A DNA stretch of 64,000 nucleotides from Symsagittifera roscoffensis (Eukaryota; Xenacoelomorpha; Acoela; Convolutidae). The number at the start of each line of letters is the position of its first letter. Within the stretch, counting starts at the first letter, position 1. Location: NCBI RefSeq assembly GCF_963678635.1, contig NC_087065.1, positions 22,463,254 through 22,527,253 of the forward strand, given 5' to 3'. Positions 47,401-57,749 of this stretch are shown piece after piece. The position numbers and the translations under genes are program-made. Under the pieces are notes generated by a model that saw only the letters and a program-made list of their open reading frames with translations, made no database searches and was not told where the DNA came from.

Positions 47401-49060
47401 TGACAAAAAATGGCAATTTTTCAAATGTGGGGGGAGTGGACTCTTTTCCAGTCCCCCTTGATTGTTGGCTCTTTTCCCTTCCCACCCCCACCTGCAAATT
47501 GTTATTATTAAAATAACTGTTCACCTTGTCCGATTTGTTATGAAAGTTGACATGCAGACTAAATAGGCCAGAACAAATATATTTGGTCTTTAGGCTCATT
47601 TTCCTTTTCCCCCCACCTCACTCAAACATGAATTTTATGGTCTAACGAGCGGTCTTGCAAGGTTAATTATGGAGATCAAATATGTTTGCCATGGCCTAAT
47701 TAGTCTACATGCCAATTTTCATGACAATCGGACAAAGTGAACAGAAACTTCAAATATAAAAATTTGCAGGTGGGGGGAAAAGGAAAAAGAGCCGGTCTTT
47801 ATAATCAACCTTGTAAAACCACTTGTTAGACCATAAAATTGATGGACTCTTTTTCCTTCTCCCCCCCACCTGCAAATTTTTACATGAAAATTCGTTGACC
47901 ACATTGTCCGATTGTTATGAAAATTTACATACAGGCCAATAAGGCCACGACAAACATACTCAACCTCATACTCAAACATACTCAACTTGGTCTTCATACT
48001 CAACCTCGTAAAACCACTCGTTACACTAATAAGTTGAAACTGGCGTGAGGTGGGGGGGGGGGGGCTAAAAGGAAACAGAGCCAATTGATGCTTGTGTGAG
48101 GTGCGGGGAAAGTAAAAAGAGCTTAATTTTTTCTAAAATGCAATAATTAAAAGTTTATTTAAAATGACTTCTCATGTTAAAAACTGCATCAAAACGTGTC
48201 AAAGTAAACAGGTGAACAAATTTCTACTAAATTGCTTGTGAAAAAGCCGTGTGAAATTTTTTTGAACAGCTTCATTTTGTTATTTTACGAGGGGGTGGGG
48301 CTCTTTTTCCTCACACGACCTTCAATATATTAGTGTAACGAGTGGTTTTACGAGGTTGAGTATGCAGACCAAATATGTTTGTCGTGGCCTTATTAGTCTG
48401 TATGTTTTTCATAGCAATCGGACAATGCAGTCAACAAGTTTACATGTAAAAATTTGCAGGTGGGGGGAAAAGGAAAAAGAGCCGGGGGTGGGAAACTGGA
48501 AAAGAGCCGGGGAGCAGAAAAAAGCCGGTGGCTCTTTTTCCTTTTCATCCCCACCTCACACGAACATGAATTTTATGGTGTAATGGGTAGTTTTACAAGG
48601 TTAGTGATGAAGACCAAATATGTTTGTCATAAGCTAATTAGTCCCTATGTCAATTTTCATAACAATCGAACAAAATGAACTTAATTTTTACTAGTAAAAC
48701 TTTGCAGGTGGGGGGAAAGGAAAAAGAGCCCAGCAGGTATTTACCGTAGCTAGTGTTAAAAATTGAGTCGTTGAGCGAGTTGAGGCATAAGCTAATTGGC
48801 TTTAAATCCATGAGCAACCAAAACTTTAACTCTCAAACTTTAATCTTAGGCTCACAATTCATAGTTTATGATTTCGTTTACCAAAAACTACTTGAGGCAG
48901 TTAGAGTCTTTGCCTTCATTCGATCAGTCTTGCTGCATCTTTTAAAATTTAAAAAATGTGAAGAGAATGTAGAAATGAGAAATTAGCCAAAGTTTTTAAA
49001 GCGCGAAACTGTTGAGCATAACTTCTTGGCAGTTTGGCGCCATTTTTTGTATTTTTGAAA
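47400..49060. repeat. G-rich-ended repeat family, cluster 1 (both orientations)
   Basis: A unit of about 180 bases reads GTAACGAGTGGTTTTAC, AAGGTT, CAAATATGTTTGTC, GGCCTAATTAGTC, ATAACAATCGGAC, AAATTTGCAGGTGGGG, GGAAAAGGAAAAAGAGCC. Direct copies lie at about 47636-47792, 48330-48485 and 48575-48730. Inverted copies lie at about 47460-47600 and 47850-48025. A poly-G run occurs at about 48052-48064. Frames reported in this stretch translate the repeat. Confidence 0.75.
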
Positions 49061-49139
49061 TTCTCCACATCATCAAAGTAACAATCCGTTCACGTCGACA
49101 AAGCAAGAGCACACACCAATTTGAAATCCAATTACCACG

Positions 49140-50887
49140 ATGGAACTTCTGTTCACAGTTTGTTGCTTCTTTTTGTCAATTACATCGACACTCATTGCAG
49201 CAGCCGCGGACTTCAATTGTCCAACCATGTATGAAAAGGTACCTGGAATACCCAATAAATGCTTCCACGTAACCCAGAATGGATTTGATGAGATGTACAA
49301 AGCACGCGACTACTGCAAAAACATGTGCGCAAAAATGACGTTTTAAATTTGGTTCCCGCACCCACCCCTCAACCTTGTGGTTTTTATAAGTTCTATTTCT
49401 ATTCAAATTTTCCAAAATTTACCAGAGGTCAAAAACTGGCATGCGGGCGAATAATGCGGCCATGACAAACATGACAGTTGGTCTTCATATTAAACCTTGT
49501 AACATCCCTCGTTACACTATAAATATGATGCTGATCTGAGAAGGAGGGGGGATGGAGCAAAAAGAGCCGTTAACTTTTTCACTCAAACCCTCCGACTTTT
49601 ACTGTCCGCCGTTATTACACTACTTAGTAAGACCATATCATTGATGTTTATGACTTAAATACACCGTTTTGGCGGCTCTTCTCCACTCCCCCCACACGTC
49701 TAGTTTTTTACTTTTTCAGTCGGTTGTCAGACGTGTTATAATGGCTGATTGCTTGATGTTACGATGTAAGGTAGAAAGATCAAATATGTTCACAATAGTT
49801 AGTTAGCTCAACATGAAAAACTTTATGGTTTTATGACAATGTAAAATTATTTTTTCAAAATATATGCAAATGTGGGGGGGGGGGGGATAATCTACTATAA
49901 ATGTGTTAGGCTAGGGAGTCTGTACGAGCCCTCCTCGAAGCAGGAGCTGGACAAGTTCAAACTCCACTTTGACCCCATAGTGCACAAGATGAACTACTGG
50001 GTGGGCTATGTGAAGATGGCCTATGCCATTGAGGACTCCACCGACTACCTCAACAAACCCTTCTACGGCAGTCTCTCCAACTACAAGGCACGTGCTTATT
50101 GAGTTCTAGAAAACCACTTGGACCAGCAATAATAATAGTGGCTTTTTGATGTTGATTCAACTCACTTATTATCAAAAACACTGATATGAATCACTTCGAT
50201 AATTTGACTTAATCACCACTCAACAGGTTTCTTTGAAAAGATGCGCGCTTCCGCTTTGCATGTCGATGCAGTCCGGAAAACTCAGCGAAATTATCTTTCA
50301 GTGTTTGCCCAATTTTATTAACAAAGCTTAATTGTTTGTTAGCAAGTTACATCTTGATAACTATGCCGTCCTCCTTGCAAAATGGGGAGAAATTCGTTAC
50401 AAGGTACGACTATTTTCCCTAATCGTCCCACCTCACATGAGCATCAATTTTTGGGCGTAACGAGGTTTTACAAGGTTATGGCTTAAGAACAATTATGTTT
50501 GTCGTGGCCTAATTTTTGTAAAAATGCCAATTTTTGTAAAAATGTGAACATAAAAACCACTATAAAAAATTGCAGATGTTGGAGGGTAAGGAAAAAGCGC
50601 CCAAGGTGCAAAATTTACATATGAAAAATTGTTGAATTAGTTTTTATAGTTGGGATAGCAATTCTTTCCTGGATATCATAACGGGAGGGAGATACATAAC
50701 AAGATCCGAATTGTCTTTCTGCTTTAAACAGGATATTCCAAGAGAGCTGTGGAGCAAAAATCAGCCAGATGGCAAAGAAAGCTGTGTGCAGGGACAAGTG
50801 CACGATAACATGCACGACTATCCGTGCAAGAAAAGCAAGACTGCAGTTGCAGCCTGCATTGCTCCACCTGAGAAAGCGCCAAAATGA
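49140..50887 (+). CDS. Secreted C-type lectin-like protein, three exons
   Basis: Exon 1 (49140-49324) starts at ATG with a signal peptide (LLFTVCCFFLSITSTLIAAA), then NCPTMYEKV, NKCFHV and ARDYCKN. GT at 49325 and TTAG at 49909 give a phase-2 join. Exon 2 (49910-50087) reads LGSLYEPSSKQELDKF, NYWVGYVKMAY and NKPFYGSLSNYK. The next intron seems to start with GC (AAG then GCACGT) and ends AAACAG at 50731. Exon 3 (50732-50887) gives LWSKNQPDGKESCV, DYPCKK and AACIA, then stops at TGA. Total 172 residues; all phases agree. QPD followed by GKESCV is the long-loop motif linked in C-type lectins to galactose-type calcium-dependent binding. No clear WND is seen. It is a paralogue of the gene at 16290. 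Both introns contain G-rich-ended repeats. Confidence 0.75.
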
Positions 50888-51140
50888 AGTTAGAGACCTA
50901 GCCAACAACCAAACAAAACAACTAAATTAAATTTAAAACATCTCTAACAAAAAGTTCTTAGTACAGATCCAGAAAACCGATATCTGAAAATACGCGGTCA
51001 ATTATCAAGACCGAAAAATATTTGTCATGGGCTGATTGATTAGTCCAATCCGCCTGTCAGTTTTTGTAGCAACCGGACAATGTGAACAAAAAATTTTCAT
51101 AAATAACTTTCAGGTGGGGAAGGAAAAAAAGGCAACGGGT
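49440..51140. repeat. G-rich-ended repeat family, cluster 2 (introns and 3' flank of the lectin-like gene)
   Basis: More diverged copies of the unit lie at about 49450-49570 and 49600-49885 (with a poly-G run 49873-49886) in intron 1, 50420-50600 in intron 2, and 50990-51130 after the gene. The shared words are TTTTACAAGGTT, TATGTTTGTCGTGG, GCAGGTGGGG and GGAAAAAGAGCC variants. Confidence 0.6.
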
Positions 51141-51649
51141 CTTTTCCAGTCCCCTCTCAGATCTTGTTCAGATATTCAAGCTAGGAAACACTTTATGACC
51201 TGATTTTTGATGTTCTAGGCTGCAATAAAACGTGTCAGCGTGAATAATAGTTTACAACAATTCTTCACTCTTTTCCATTGCCCCTCCTTCACCTTTTACT
51301 GTAGTTGTTTAATGTGTAATTACATCTAAACGCGTGAAATTATGAGGTAAGGTATAAAAAACAAATTATTAGGTTGTTCACTAATCTTATTTTCGGTTTG
51401 TTAGCCGATCGGCTTGTTGGTCTATCACCGTGGAAAGGAGCCTGTTGTGAAATTCGGAATGGCATGATGAAGAGCCAATTCCAAACATCAATTTTTGTTA
51501 TCATCAACTTTGATTTGGTATATAAATGGTTCTCATTCAAAAATTTAATCGTGGTGTGGGAGCGGTAAAAGATCCAATAATTTAAGGTTCTTTTTGACGA
51601 TCTAATATACTCTAAAAAATTAATTTACTTTTACTTCACTAAATTGGCA
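51140..51649. other. Spacer without a supported gene
   Basis: Frames on both strands at about 51340-51570 overlap each other and have no motif. Confidence 0.3.
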
Positions 51650-52132
51650 TTTTTCTTAGCGGAAATTTTACCAATTTTTGAAGAAAGTGATTGAATACTT
51701 GTACTGTGTGTGATTTTTTTTTACTCGGCAAATAAATTTTATCTTTTTAACTAGCCGTTTTTGTAGGAATTGTTCAAATCATCTTAAATTTATTGATTCC
51801 AGTAGATGGAAGATGAGAAAGTAATAATTTCTTCTTTTTTGTTAAAATATGGAGATTTTACAATTGAAAAATTGGGATAATTTGGACATGACAAACTTCG
51901 TTCCAAACGTAAGAGGCAAATTCAACCGGCTCAAAAATTCCCTCGAGCAAGGTATTTGAATTTATTGATTCCTTATTATATGCAGTTATATTTTATTATA
52001 GCGTGCATGTGAGGTGAAAATCTTCAAATCAAAATAAATCTAAAAAATTATCAAAAATTTATGTAAAGTATTAAAGACTTCATGGCTTTTGAAGGACAGT
52101 AGGAAAAATTAGATACGAGTAGTCTTGTTTAC
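51650..52132 (+). repeat. Diverged copy of dispersed repeat R
   Basis: Starts near GCGGAAATTTTACC, has ATACTTGTACTGTG, a T-run, CTCGGCAAAT and AACTAGCCGTTTTTG. It ends GGACAGTAGGAAAAATTAG, GATACGAGTAGTCTTG, as in the copy at 45893. The right-end hairpin is lost. Confidence 0.5.
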
Positions 52133-53086
52133 TTTTCAAATTGAATTTTAAAGTTTCAAAACATCAACAAATTATTAGGATTATTTTTATGGTTTAGAAG
52201 AAACAAACACAGAGACAAAGCTAAGCTTCGCACCACTTGCGATACAATAGTCAAAACAGTAATGGTCGAAAAATCTTCAAAAAAGCCGAAAAAATTACTC
52301 GAAAAAACTAAGAAAAGTCGAAAAAACTAGGTCTACTCTCGAAACCAAAAAAAGAACAATACAATTGAATGCAATTTTCAACCATCAGAAAAGTACCAAG
52401 CGGTGACAAAAAATGTGACACAAATGTTAACATAGTGAGTTAGTAAAATTGCAACCAACATAAAAAACAAATTTCGAAAAAACCGTATATTTGAAATGCT
52501 AACATCGATCCAGGAGATGAGTCCTGTACCTAGAGTTATTCACGGGAAAAAGTCTGGTACCCGATTGCAATACGCGTGCTTATCGCAAGGATATTTAACT
52601 AAAAACAAGTGAATCCCGCGATGTGACAACTAAGCTGATAAATTAGGAGACAAACGATAGGCCAAAACTTTTTGAGACAATGAAAATAAACAAATCTTGG
52701 CGTTAAACTCCGCAAAACAGTGGAGAAAGTCAATTTGGGGAAAATAAGGTGAAAAAAAAATTGAAGACGGGTTGAGCCAAAAATGCTATCAAAAAATTTT
52801 AATGAAATTATTGATAGTTTTAAGACCCTCACGCTTAACAGAATTTCTCTGCTTTTCAAGTGACGCATTATGAGACTATACAATATGCCGATATAATAAG
52901 GCCGAAAACTTTTAGGGCAAATAACCATTTTAAGCAAAAAAAAACAAAAGCTGAAGTAAATAGGTGGCTCAAGGAAACTTTGATTTAGCAAAATAAGATG
53001 CTGCTTAGACGCTGCTCTTCACAAATGAGACACTGCTCTTCACAAGCAAAAGCAGAAACAGCAAATATACCTCTTAAATCTAAACT
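52133..53086. repeat. Degenerate repeat related to 8.6-10.2 kb
   Basis: CACCACTTGCGATACAATAG, AACGAGAAA-like words, TTCACGGGAAAAAGTCTGG and ACGCGTGCTTATCGCAAGG match words at 8640, 9710 and 10055-10115. CTGCTCTTCACAA is doubled at 53013-53046. The minus-strand frame 52991-52599 lies within this repeat and is not supported as a gene. Confidence 0.45.
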
Positions 53087-53768
53087 TGTTCTGATTTCAA
53101 ATAGAAACAGAAACATGAATTATTTTATTGCGTTCACAAAATGTGACGCCGCCGCCACCACAAAAGAAATATGTTTTTTTTTCCCTTGCAAAAGGAAGGG
53201 AAATGCTATTGGAATAATTCGTATAACGTTTTAAGCATTGAGAATTGAAACGACTATTCTCATTCAATGCGAATATTAACGATTCCTCTCGTAAAATACG
53301 AGCATACGAAACCTTCTTCTCGTAAAATACGAATGTACGAATAGAGAATACGAAGTTAAGAAGTAACTTTTCATTTGATACGAAAAGTGGTACGATTTCC
53401 CATCTGAGTATAAATAGAAGCTCAAAACTTCAAAACTACGGGAATTCATTCCCAACAATATCTCTTCTAACACCACAACCTCCCTCTCTAATATCCCAAC
53501 AATATCTCTTCTAACACCAACACCACTCTCTTCTACCACCCCAACCAATCTCTAAAATAATATCTTCTCTCAGTAAAAATATCTCTAATCTCACCGTTAA
53601 AATAGATATTGAGTCAAAAGGCAACTTGCTGTAAATTCATTTTAACTTCTTTTCTAATAAAATATTTCTCAGCGAATTTTAGATTAACTTTCTAAGATAG
53701 AAAGTAGAAAGGACCCTTTATTCCCAGCAAGCATTTTGTCCGACGTATATAGTTTTTGCTAGCGTAAT
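53087..53768 (+). mobile_element. 5' LTR of element B
   Basis: Direct repeat with the 3' LTR from TGTTCTGATTTCAAATAG to GCTAGCGTAAT. It has about 50 extra bases near 53284-53335 (CTCGTAAAATACGAG-type words, themselves repeated). GAGTATAAATAGAAG at 53405-53419 is the likely TATA box. AATATCTCTTCTAACACCA repeats follow in the transcribed leader. The exact 3' edge is uncertain by up to three A. Confidence 0.85.
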
Positions 53769-53772
53769 AAAT

Positions 53773-53790
53773 TGGTGCGACCAGTGAGGC
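53773..53790 (+). promoter_or_regulatory. Primer-binding site of element B
   Basis: TGGTGCGACCAGTGAGGC begins a few bases after the 5' LTR. Its complement ends GGTCGCACCA, the form of a tRNA 3' end with CCA. It resembles the site of element A. Confidence 0.75.
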
Positions 53791-53994
53791 ACACCTTCTG
53801 AAAATTCGCAAAAATTGCTAAAGTCTCAAATAGAGATAAAAAAGCAAAGAATCCAATTCTCAAACTGGAGAATTGTTAAAATTTCTCTTACAAATAAAGA
53901 GAAGTAATAAATTTCCAAATCGGAAATTTAAGTTTTCTAAATAAATTTATAAACTTTTCTATCTTTCTTTTTAAAGTTTTAAACTAAATAAAAA

Positions 53995-54092
53995 ATGGCT
54001 GATACCTATATGCCTAAACGGACAAATATTCCTACAAACTTTTATGGAACTACAATTCCATCCAGTATAATTGGCAAATTTAAAAAGAAATA
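53995..54092 (+). pseudogene. Gag stub of element B
   Basis: An ATG about 220 bases after the primer-binding site opens a frame with MADTYMPKRTNIPTNFYG and stops after GKFKKK (TAA at 54090-54092). Its position is where gag should start. The remainder of gag and all of pol are absent, and the antisense gene begins about 125 bases further on. Confidence 0.5.
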
Positions 54093-54219
54093 ATAAACAC
54101 CAACTATTTATTTTGCCAAAACTAATATTTTTTAACATTCTTTTTTTATTGGCCTTTTCTTTTCTCTTTTATAAATATTTCGTTTGTAATAAAACCACAA
54201 AACACCAAAAATAACATAT

Positions 54220-54912
54220 TTACAAATAGATTTTAAAATAACTTTTATAAAGATAAGACTTTATATCCGTGTAAGATTTGACTAGTTTAATAGCCGCCAT
54301 CTTTTCCAGAGAGTTTTCAGCGGCCCTACTCAGGCTCCTCACAGCAAACTGCAGCGCTGAATAAGGCCGCCACCAAGCTTGATATATTTCCTCCAACATG
54401 ATATCCAGCTCTATCTTTTTTCTAAATTCTTCCTCTGCTGCTGGCTTTCTGAAGAATTCTTCTTGAAACTAAAACAAATTTATATACTATTTCTATGTTG
54501 CCATGCCACTTGAATAAAAAAATTTTTTTTATTACTTTTAAAATTGGGTGTATTGTAAAACAAACTTACATCCTCTCCAAAGAATAAGGACAAAAAGTGA
54601 AACGACATGGTTTCCACTCCATGGGCTCCGTAGTTTCTTGGCGAAGAACCTACTTTGAATTGAGCCCAGCTCAAATAACTCCTCGGTATTCAGTACCGGA
54701 TACTTGAAGACATAACTCCGGTTCATAAAGATCATAAATTCCATAGGCGTTAGATTTGCCCCTTTCTCTACTAATCCGTCGTAGATTGCCACCCTTCTCT
54801 CGACTTCCTTGTCCTCCAGCAAGGCTTCATGTTTGAAATTTAGCTCATCCCGTAAGTTCAAAAACTTCTCCGGGAAATCCACCAGATTATCTTCAGGATC
54901 GATAAAATTCAT
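54220..54912 (-). CDS. Antisense two-exon passenger gene in element B, unknown function
   Basis: The minus-strand ATG at 54912 opens FIDPEDNLVDFPEKFLNLRD, then EDKEVERRVAIYDGLVEKG, TPMEFMIFMNRSY and NTEELFELGS. A consensus donor (GAT then GTAAGT) lies at 54569-54564. Exon 2 starts after TTTTAG at 54468 and is open for 82 codons (FQEEFFRKPAAEEEFRKK, AWWRPYSALQFAVRSLSRAA, ENSLEKMAAIKLV) to TAA at 54220. Exon 2 is in frame with the +1-shifted end of exon 1 (HGVETMSFHFLSLFFGED), not with the ATG frame. One frame change near 54690-54650 is therefore needed, by mutation, error or an unseen short intron. Codon choice is more GC-rich than the flanks. No family is recognised; mostly helical and charged. 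Confidence 0.6.
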
Positions 54913-55438
54913 TCTGGACGACGAAAATTTTTTTTTTGAGGATAAAATACAGATGGTTCAAACTAAACGGAAAGCAAACAAATGATGTTGCTTTTAGTCC
55001 TCTTTTATGAAGAGATGTTTTTTTTCATTTTCCTCCTCCAATAAGTAAGGGGAATGCAGTTGTTAAAAATTAACATCAGCATAAACGAATAAAAATCATT
55101 CCACTGCTATATCTCAACAAATCAAAACTAAGTGGAAAAACCACGACATTAAACCAGAGTGAAAAAAACCACAACATTTCAAAACGAATGGCGAAGGAAT
55201 TACGACTTAAGAAGAGTCACTTCCGAAAGACGCCGAATAACAACGGCCAATCAGAGCTTAGATTTGCAAAAAAGCAAAAACAGCCTTTAAAATTTAACTG
55301 ATATACAGTTGTTTTCACTCTTGCTCAATTCCACATCTTGCATTCAAAACCTCTTCTCTCTCCAAAAAATAAATCTGCTGAATTCCTCAACAAAAATTGA
55401 AATCTAACTCAGATTTCCCATCACAAAAAATCCACAAA
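54913..55438. promoter_or_regulatory. Intergenic region between the antisense gene and env-like gene of B
   Basis: No gene. It carries GGCCAATCAGAGC (CCAAT box type) at 55248-55260, then TTTAAAATTTAACTGATATA near 55285-55306, about 130-190 bases before the env-like ATG on the plus strand. It could act as an internal, possibly divergent, promoter for the two genes. This is inference from motif and position only. Confidence 0.35.
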
Positions 55439-57749
55439 ATGACAAATCCAAATAGTGAACTAGAGGAAGGTGAACTAATGGACCAAGATCCTGTTCTAAC
55501 CACTCTCGAGGAAATGCTTAAAGTGAGTACTTTTAAAAATTCTTTTGCTATCATTCACCACCAAAAAATAAATTTGCAAACAATTTATTTGGTTGGTCTT
55601 TTAACTCTAATAATACTTTCGAATCAAACCTCAGCATTTGATCCGAAAGAACAATTATATGCAAATACTGCAAATAATCTTCGGGTTGCTCATTATGATT
55701 GTCAACTAATGACTTCTAACAAAATGTTCTCTCTAAATAAAGTAGCACCTTGCAAAGTCCAACCAGAAAATATTAAAGTAACCCATGCTTATGTTACTCT
55801 ATATCAGAGACATTATCGCACAAAAGTAAATGCGACAATGTGTCGAATCAAACACCAATCAATGCGTTGGTTCTGCGATTCTTTTGATTCGAGTGGTCTC
55901 GACGCTCGACAAAAAATGATCACTACTGATCTCCATTTATCTGCCGATCAATGTAAATCGGCCGCCGACAGAGGCTATCTTAACCTAGGCTATACTAGTA
56001 TTGGAAATATTCCTTTCAAATTTAATGTTAAAACAGTAACTAATGCCCATGCTGGCAAAGTTGACGGCAAACATCATAACGAATGTGATGGCCGTTCTTG
56101 GATTAAATTGGACACTTTTGAAACTTACATGCAAAATGTAACTCTGACTGTTAACCTCAAAGATGGAACAGTCAATAATTGGCAAAACATTCCTTTGCCC
56201 TGTCCAGTGTCTACAATTGGATGTGAAACAACATCCTTAGACGCTTTTGCTTATACTTGGGAAGAACCCAACAATTGCATTTTCACTGTTTTAAACAGAT
56301 TTCCGGCAAAAATGATTCAAAACGAAGAATCATACTATATAATTAAAGGCGATTCTAGCCCGTCTATTCATTCTACCCATACAAGGGATTCTCAAAAATT
56401 TATGCTACAGGTGATGAATAAACCGCAATCTCTTTGTGGTCATCCCAGAATAGTGTATCCAACTTCATATGATTCACTTTTTATTGCATACACTGACGGT
56501 TTCAATATGGATACTGGAATCCAAGTTAAACCAACCCCAGAAACGGGAACTATTCATAATGCCGGCCAACCAAATTCTACTTTTCTCACATTAAGTGATG
56601 ATTCGCCGCCACTCCAATTTTCAGCTCATCAAATTGACTACGAAGCTCATATAGGAACCAAATTGGACTATATTCTTTTTTTATAGCTTCTACATGCTCA
56701 GAACGGCCGAGTTAGCCCTTCTGCAGGATCAATGTGAGCTAGAACGCTCCTCAATATTAAATACTTTAATGCTTTCACTTGAAAGCCCACGTTTGGCTGG
56801 CTATATTCTAATCAAAAACCGCTCTATGTTCTTAGAGACCAATGGCAATGTTGCCTGGCTCTACCATTGTCCGAAATTTTATTCACCTTTGCAATTAATG
56901 GATGAATGCTATAATCGCATTCCCATTATGTATAAGGAAAACATTCGATTTGTCGATCCAATTACGCGACAAACTTTTCAGTCGGCAGATCTACAAGACT
57001 GCTCCGACAAACATTCAAATCTCTTTTAACTAGATGTTGATGATGATAAGTCCTGGATTGAATTAACCCCTCAAATTACAAGGGTTACAGGACCATATCT
57101 CTTTAAACCAAAAGAGATAATTCAAAAGATTAAGCATTCTCTAGCCTCTAGCCAAGGCGCTTCAATCTACACTTATGCTCAAATGCAAAAATTCTGGAAT
57201 ATGATTTCCGATAATTCAGAGATGAAAGGAATACTGCAAAAAGTATCCAGGTCCTTTCTAAATGCTAAAAAAATTCTTTTCACGGACTCATATAGCCCAC
57301 TAGGCTCTTCCTAAACAATCTATTTGGACTATCTCATCTCTCCAAACTTTTGGAAAAACGAATACACCCGTATATTCGGGAAAGTACAATACTATTTAGA
57401 AAAATGCGGAATAGTCTTCGCCTTTTTTCTGTTTGTGAAATTCATACTAGATTGCCTAGTATTCATAATAAAGGCTATGCATATTCACAAAATCACCGGC
57501 CGCTCACTACACTTTGGCAAAGTATTGCTTGCCGCTTCATATAATATACTTTTCACTTCCATAGTGACCTCAATTTTCACTCAAGATGAGCAAACTGAAA
57601 AAATAGAACAAGAATGTGATCAAAAAATACAAGCTCCTCTTTTAGAGGAAATTGATAAAATGAACCAGGATCGCATGTATCCTCACATCCAATTAACAAG
57701 TTTTGAGAGAAGAACTCAAAACTTGGATCACCCGACAAACCCAGTCTAA
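55439..57749 (+). pseudogene. env-like: Env-like glycoprotein gene of element B
   Basis: Starts at ATG 55439 with an acidic leader (ELEEGELMDQDP), then a hydrophobic signal/anchor (IYLVGLLTLIILS). A Cys-rich ectodomain follows, with VAHYDCQL, NKVAPCKV, LHLSADQCKSAADR, PLPCPVSTIGCETTSLDAF and YTWEEPNNCIF, and several N-X-S/T sites. The frame breaks at about 56686 and continues as 56694-57029, then 57030-57313 and 57314-57749. The joins are one frameshift and two in-frame TAA codons. A membrane segment (FAFFLFVKFILDCLVFII, about 57418-57472) and a cytoplasmic tail close it. Layout and position fit an envelope protein of an env-bearing retrotransposon. The fold class is not determined. As read, it is defective. 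Confidence 0.7.

Noticed and set aside
52599..52991. 130-codon minus-strand frame next to element B
   Set aside because: It lies in a repeat shared with 8.6-10.2 kb, where no equivalent frame exists.
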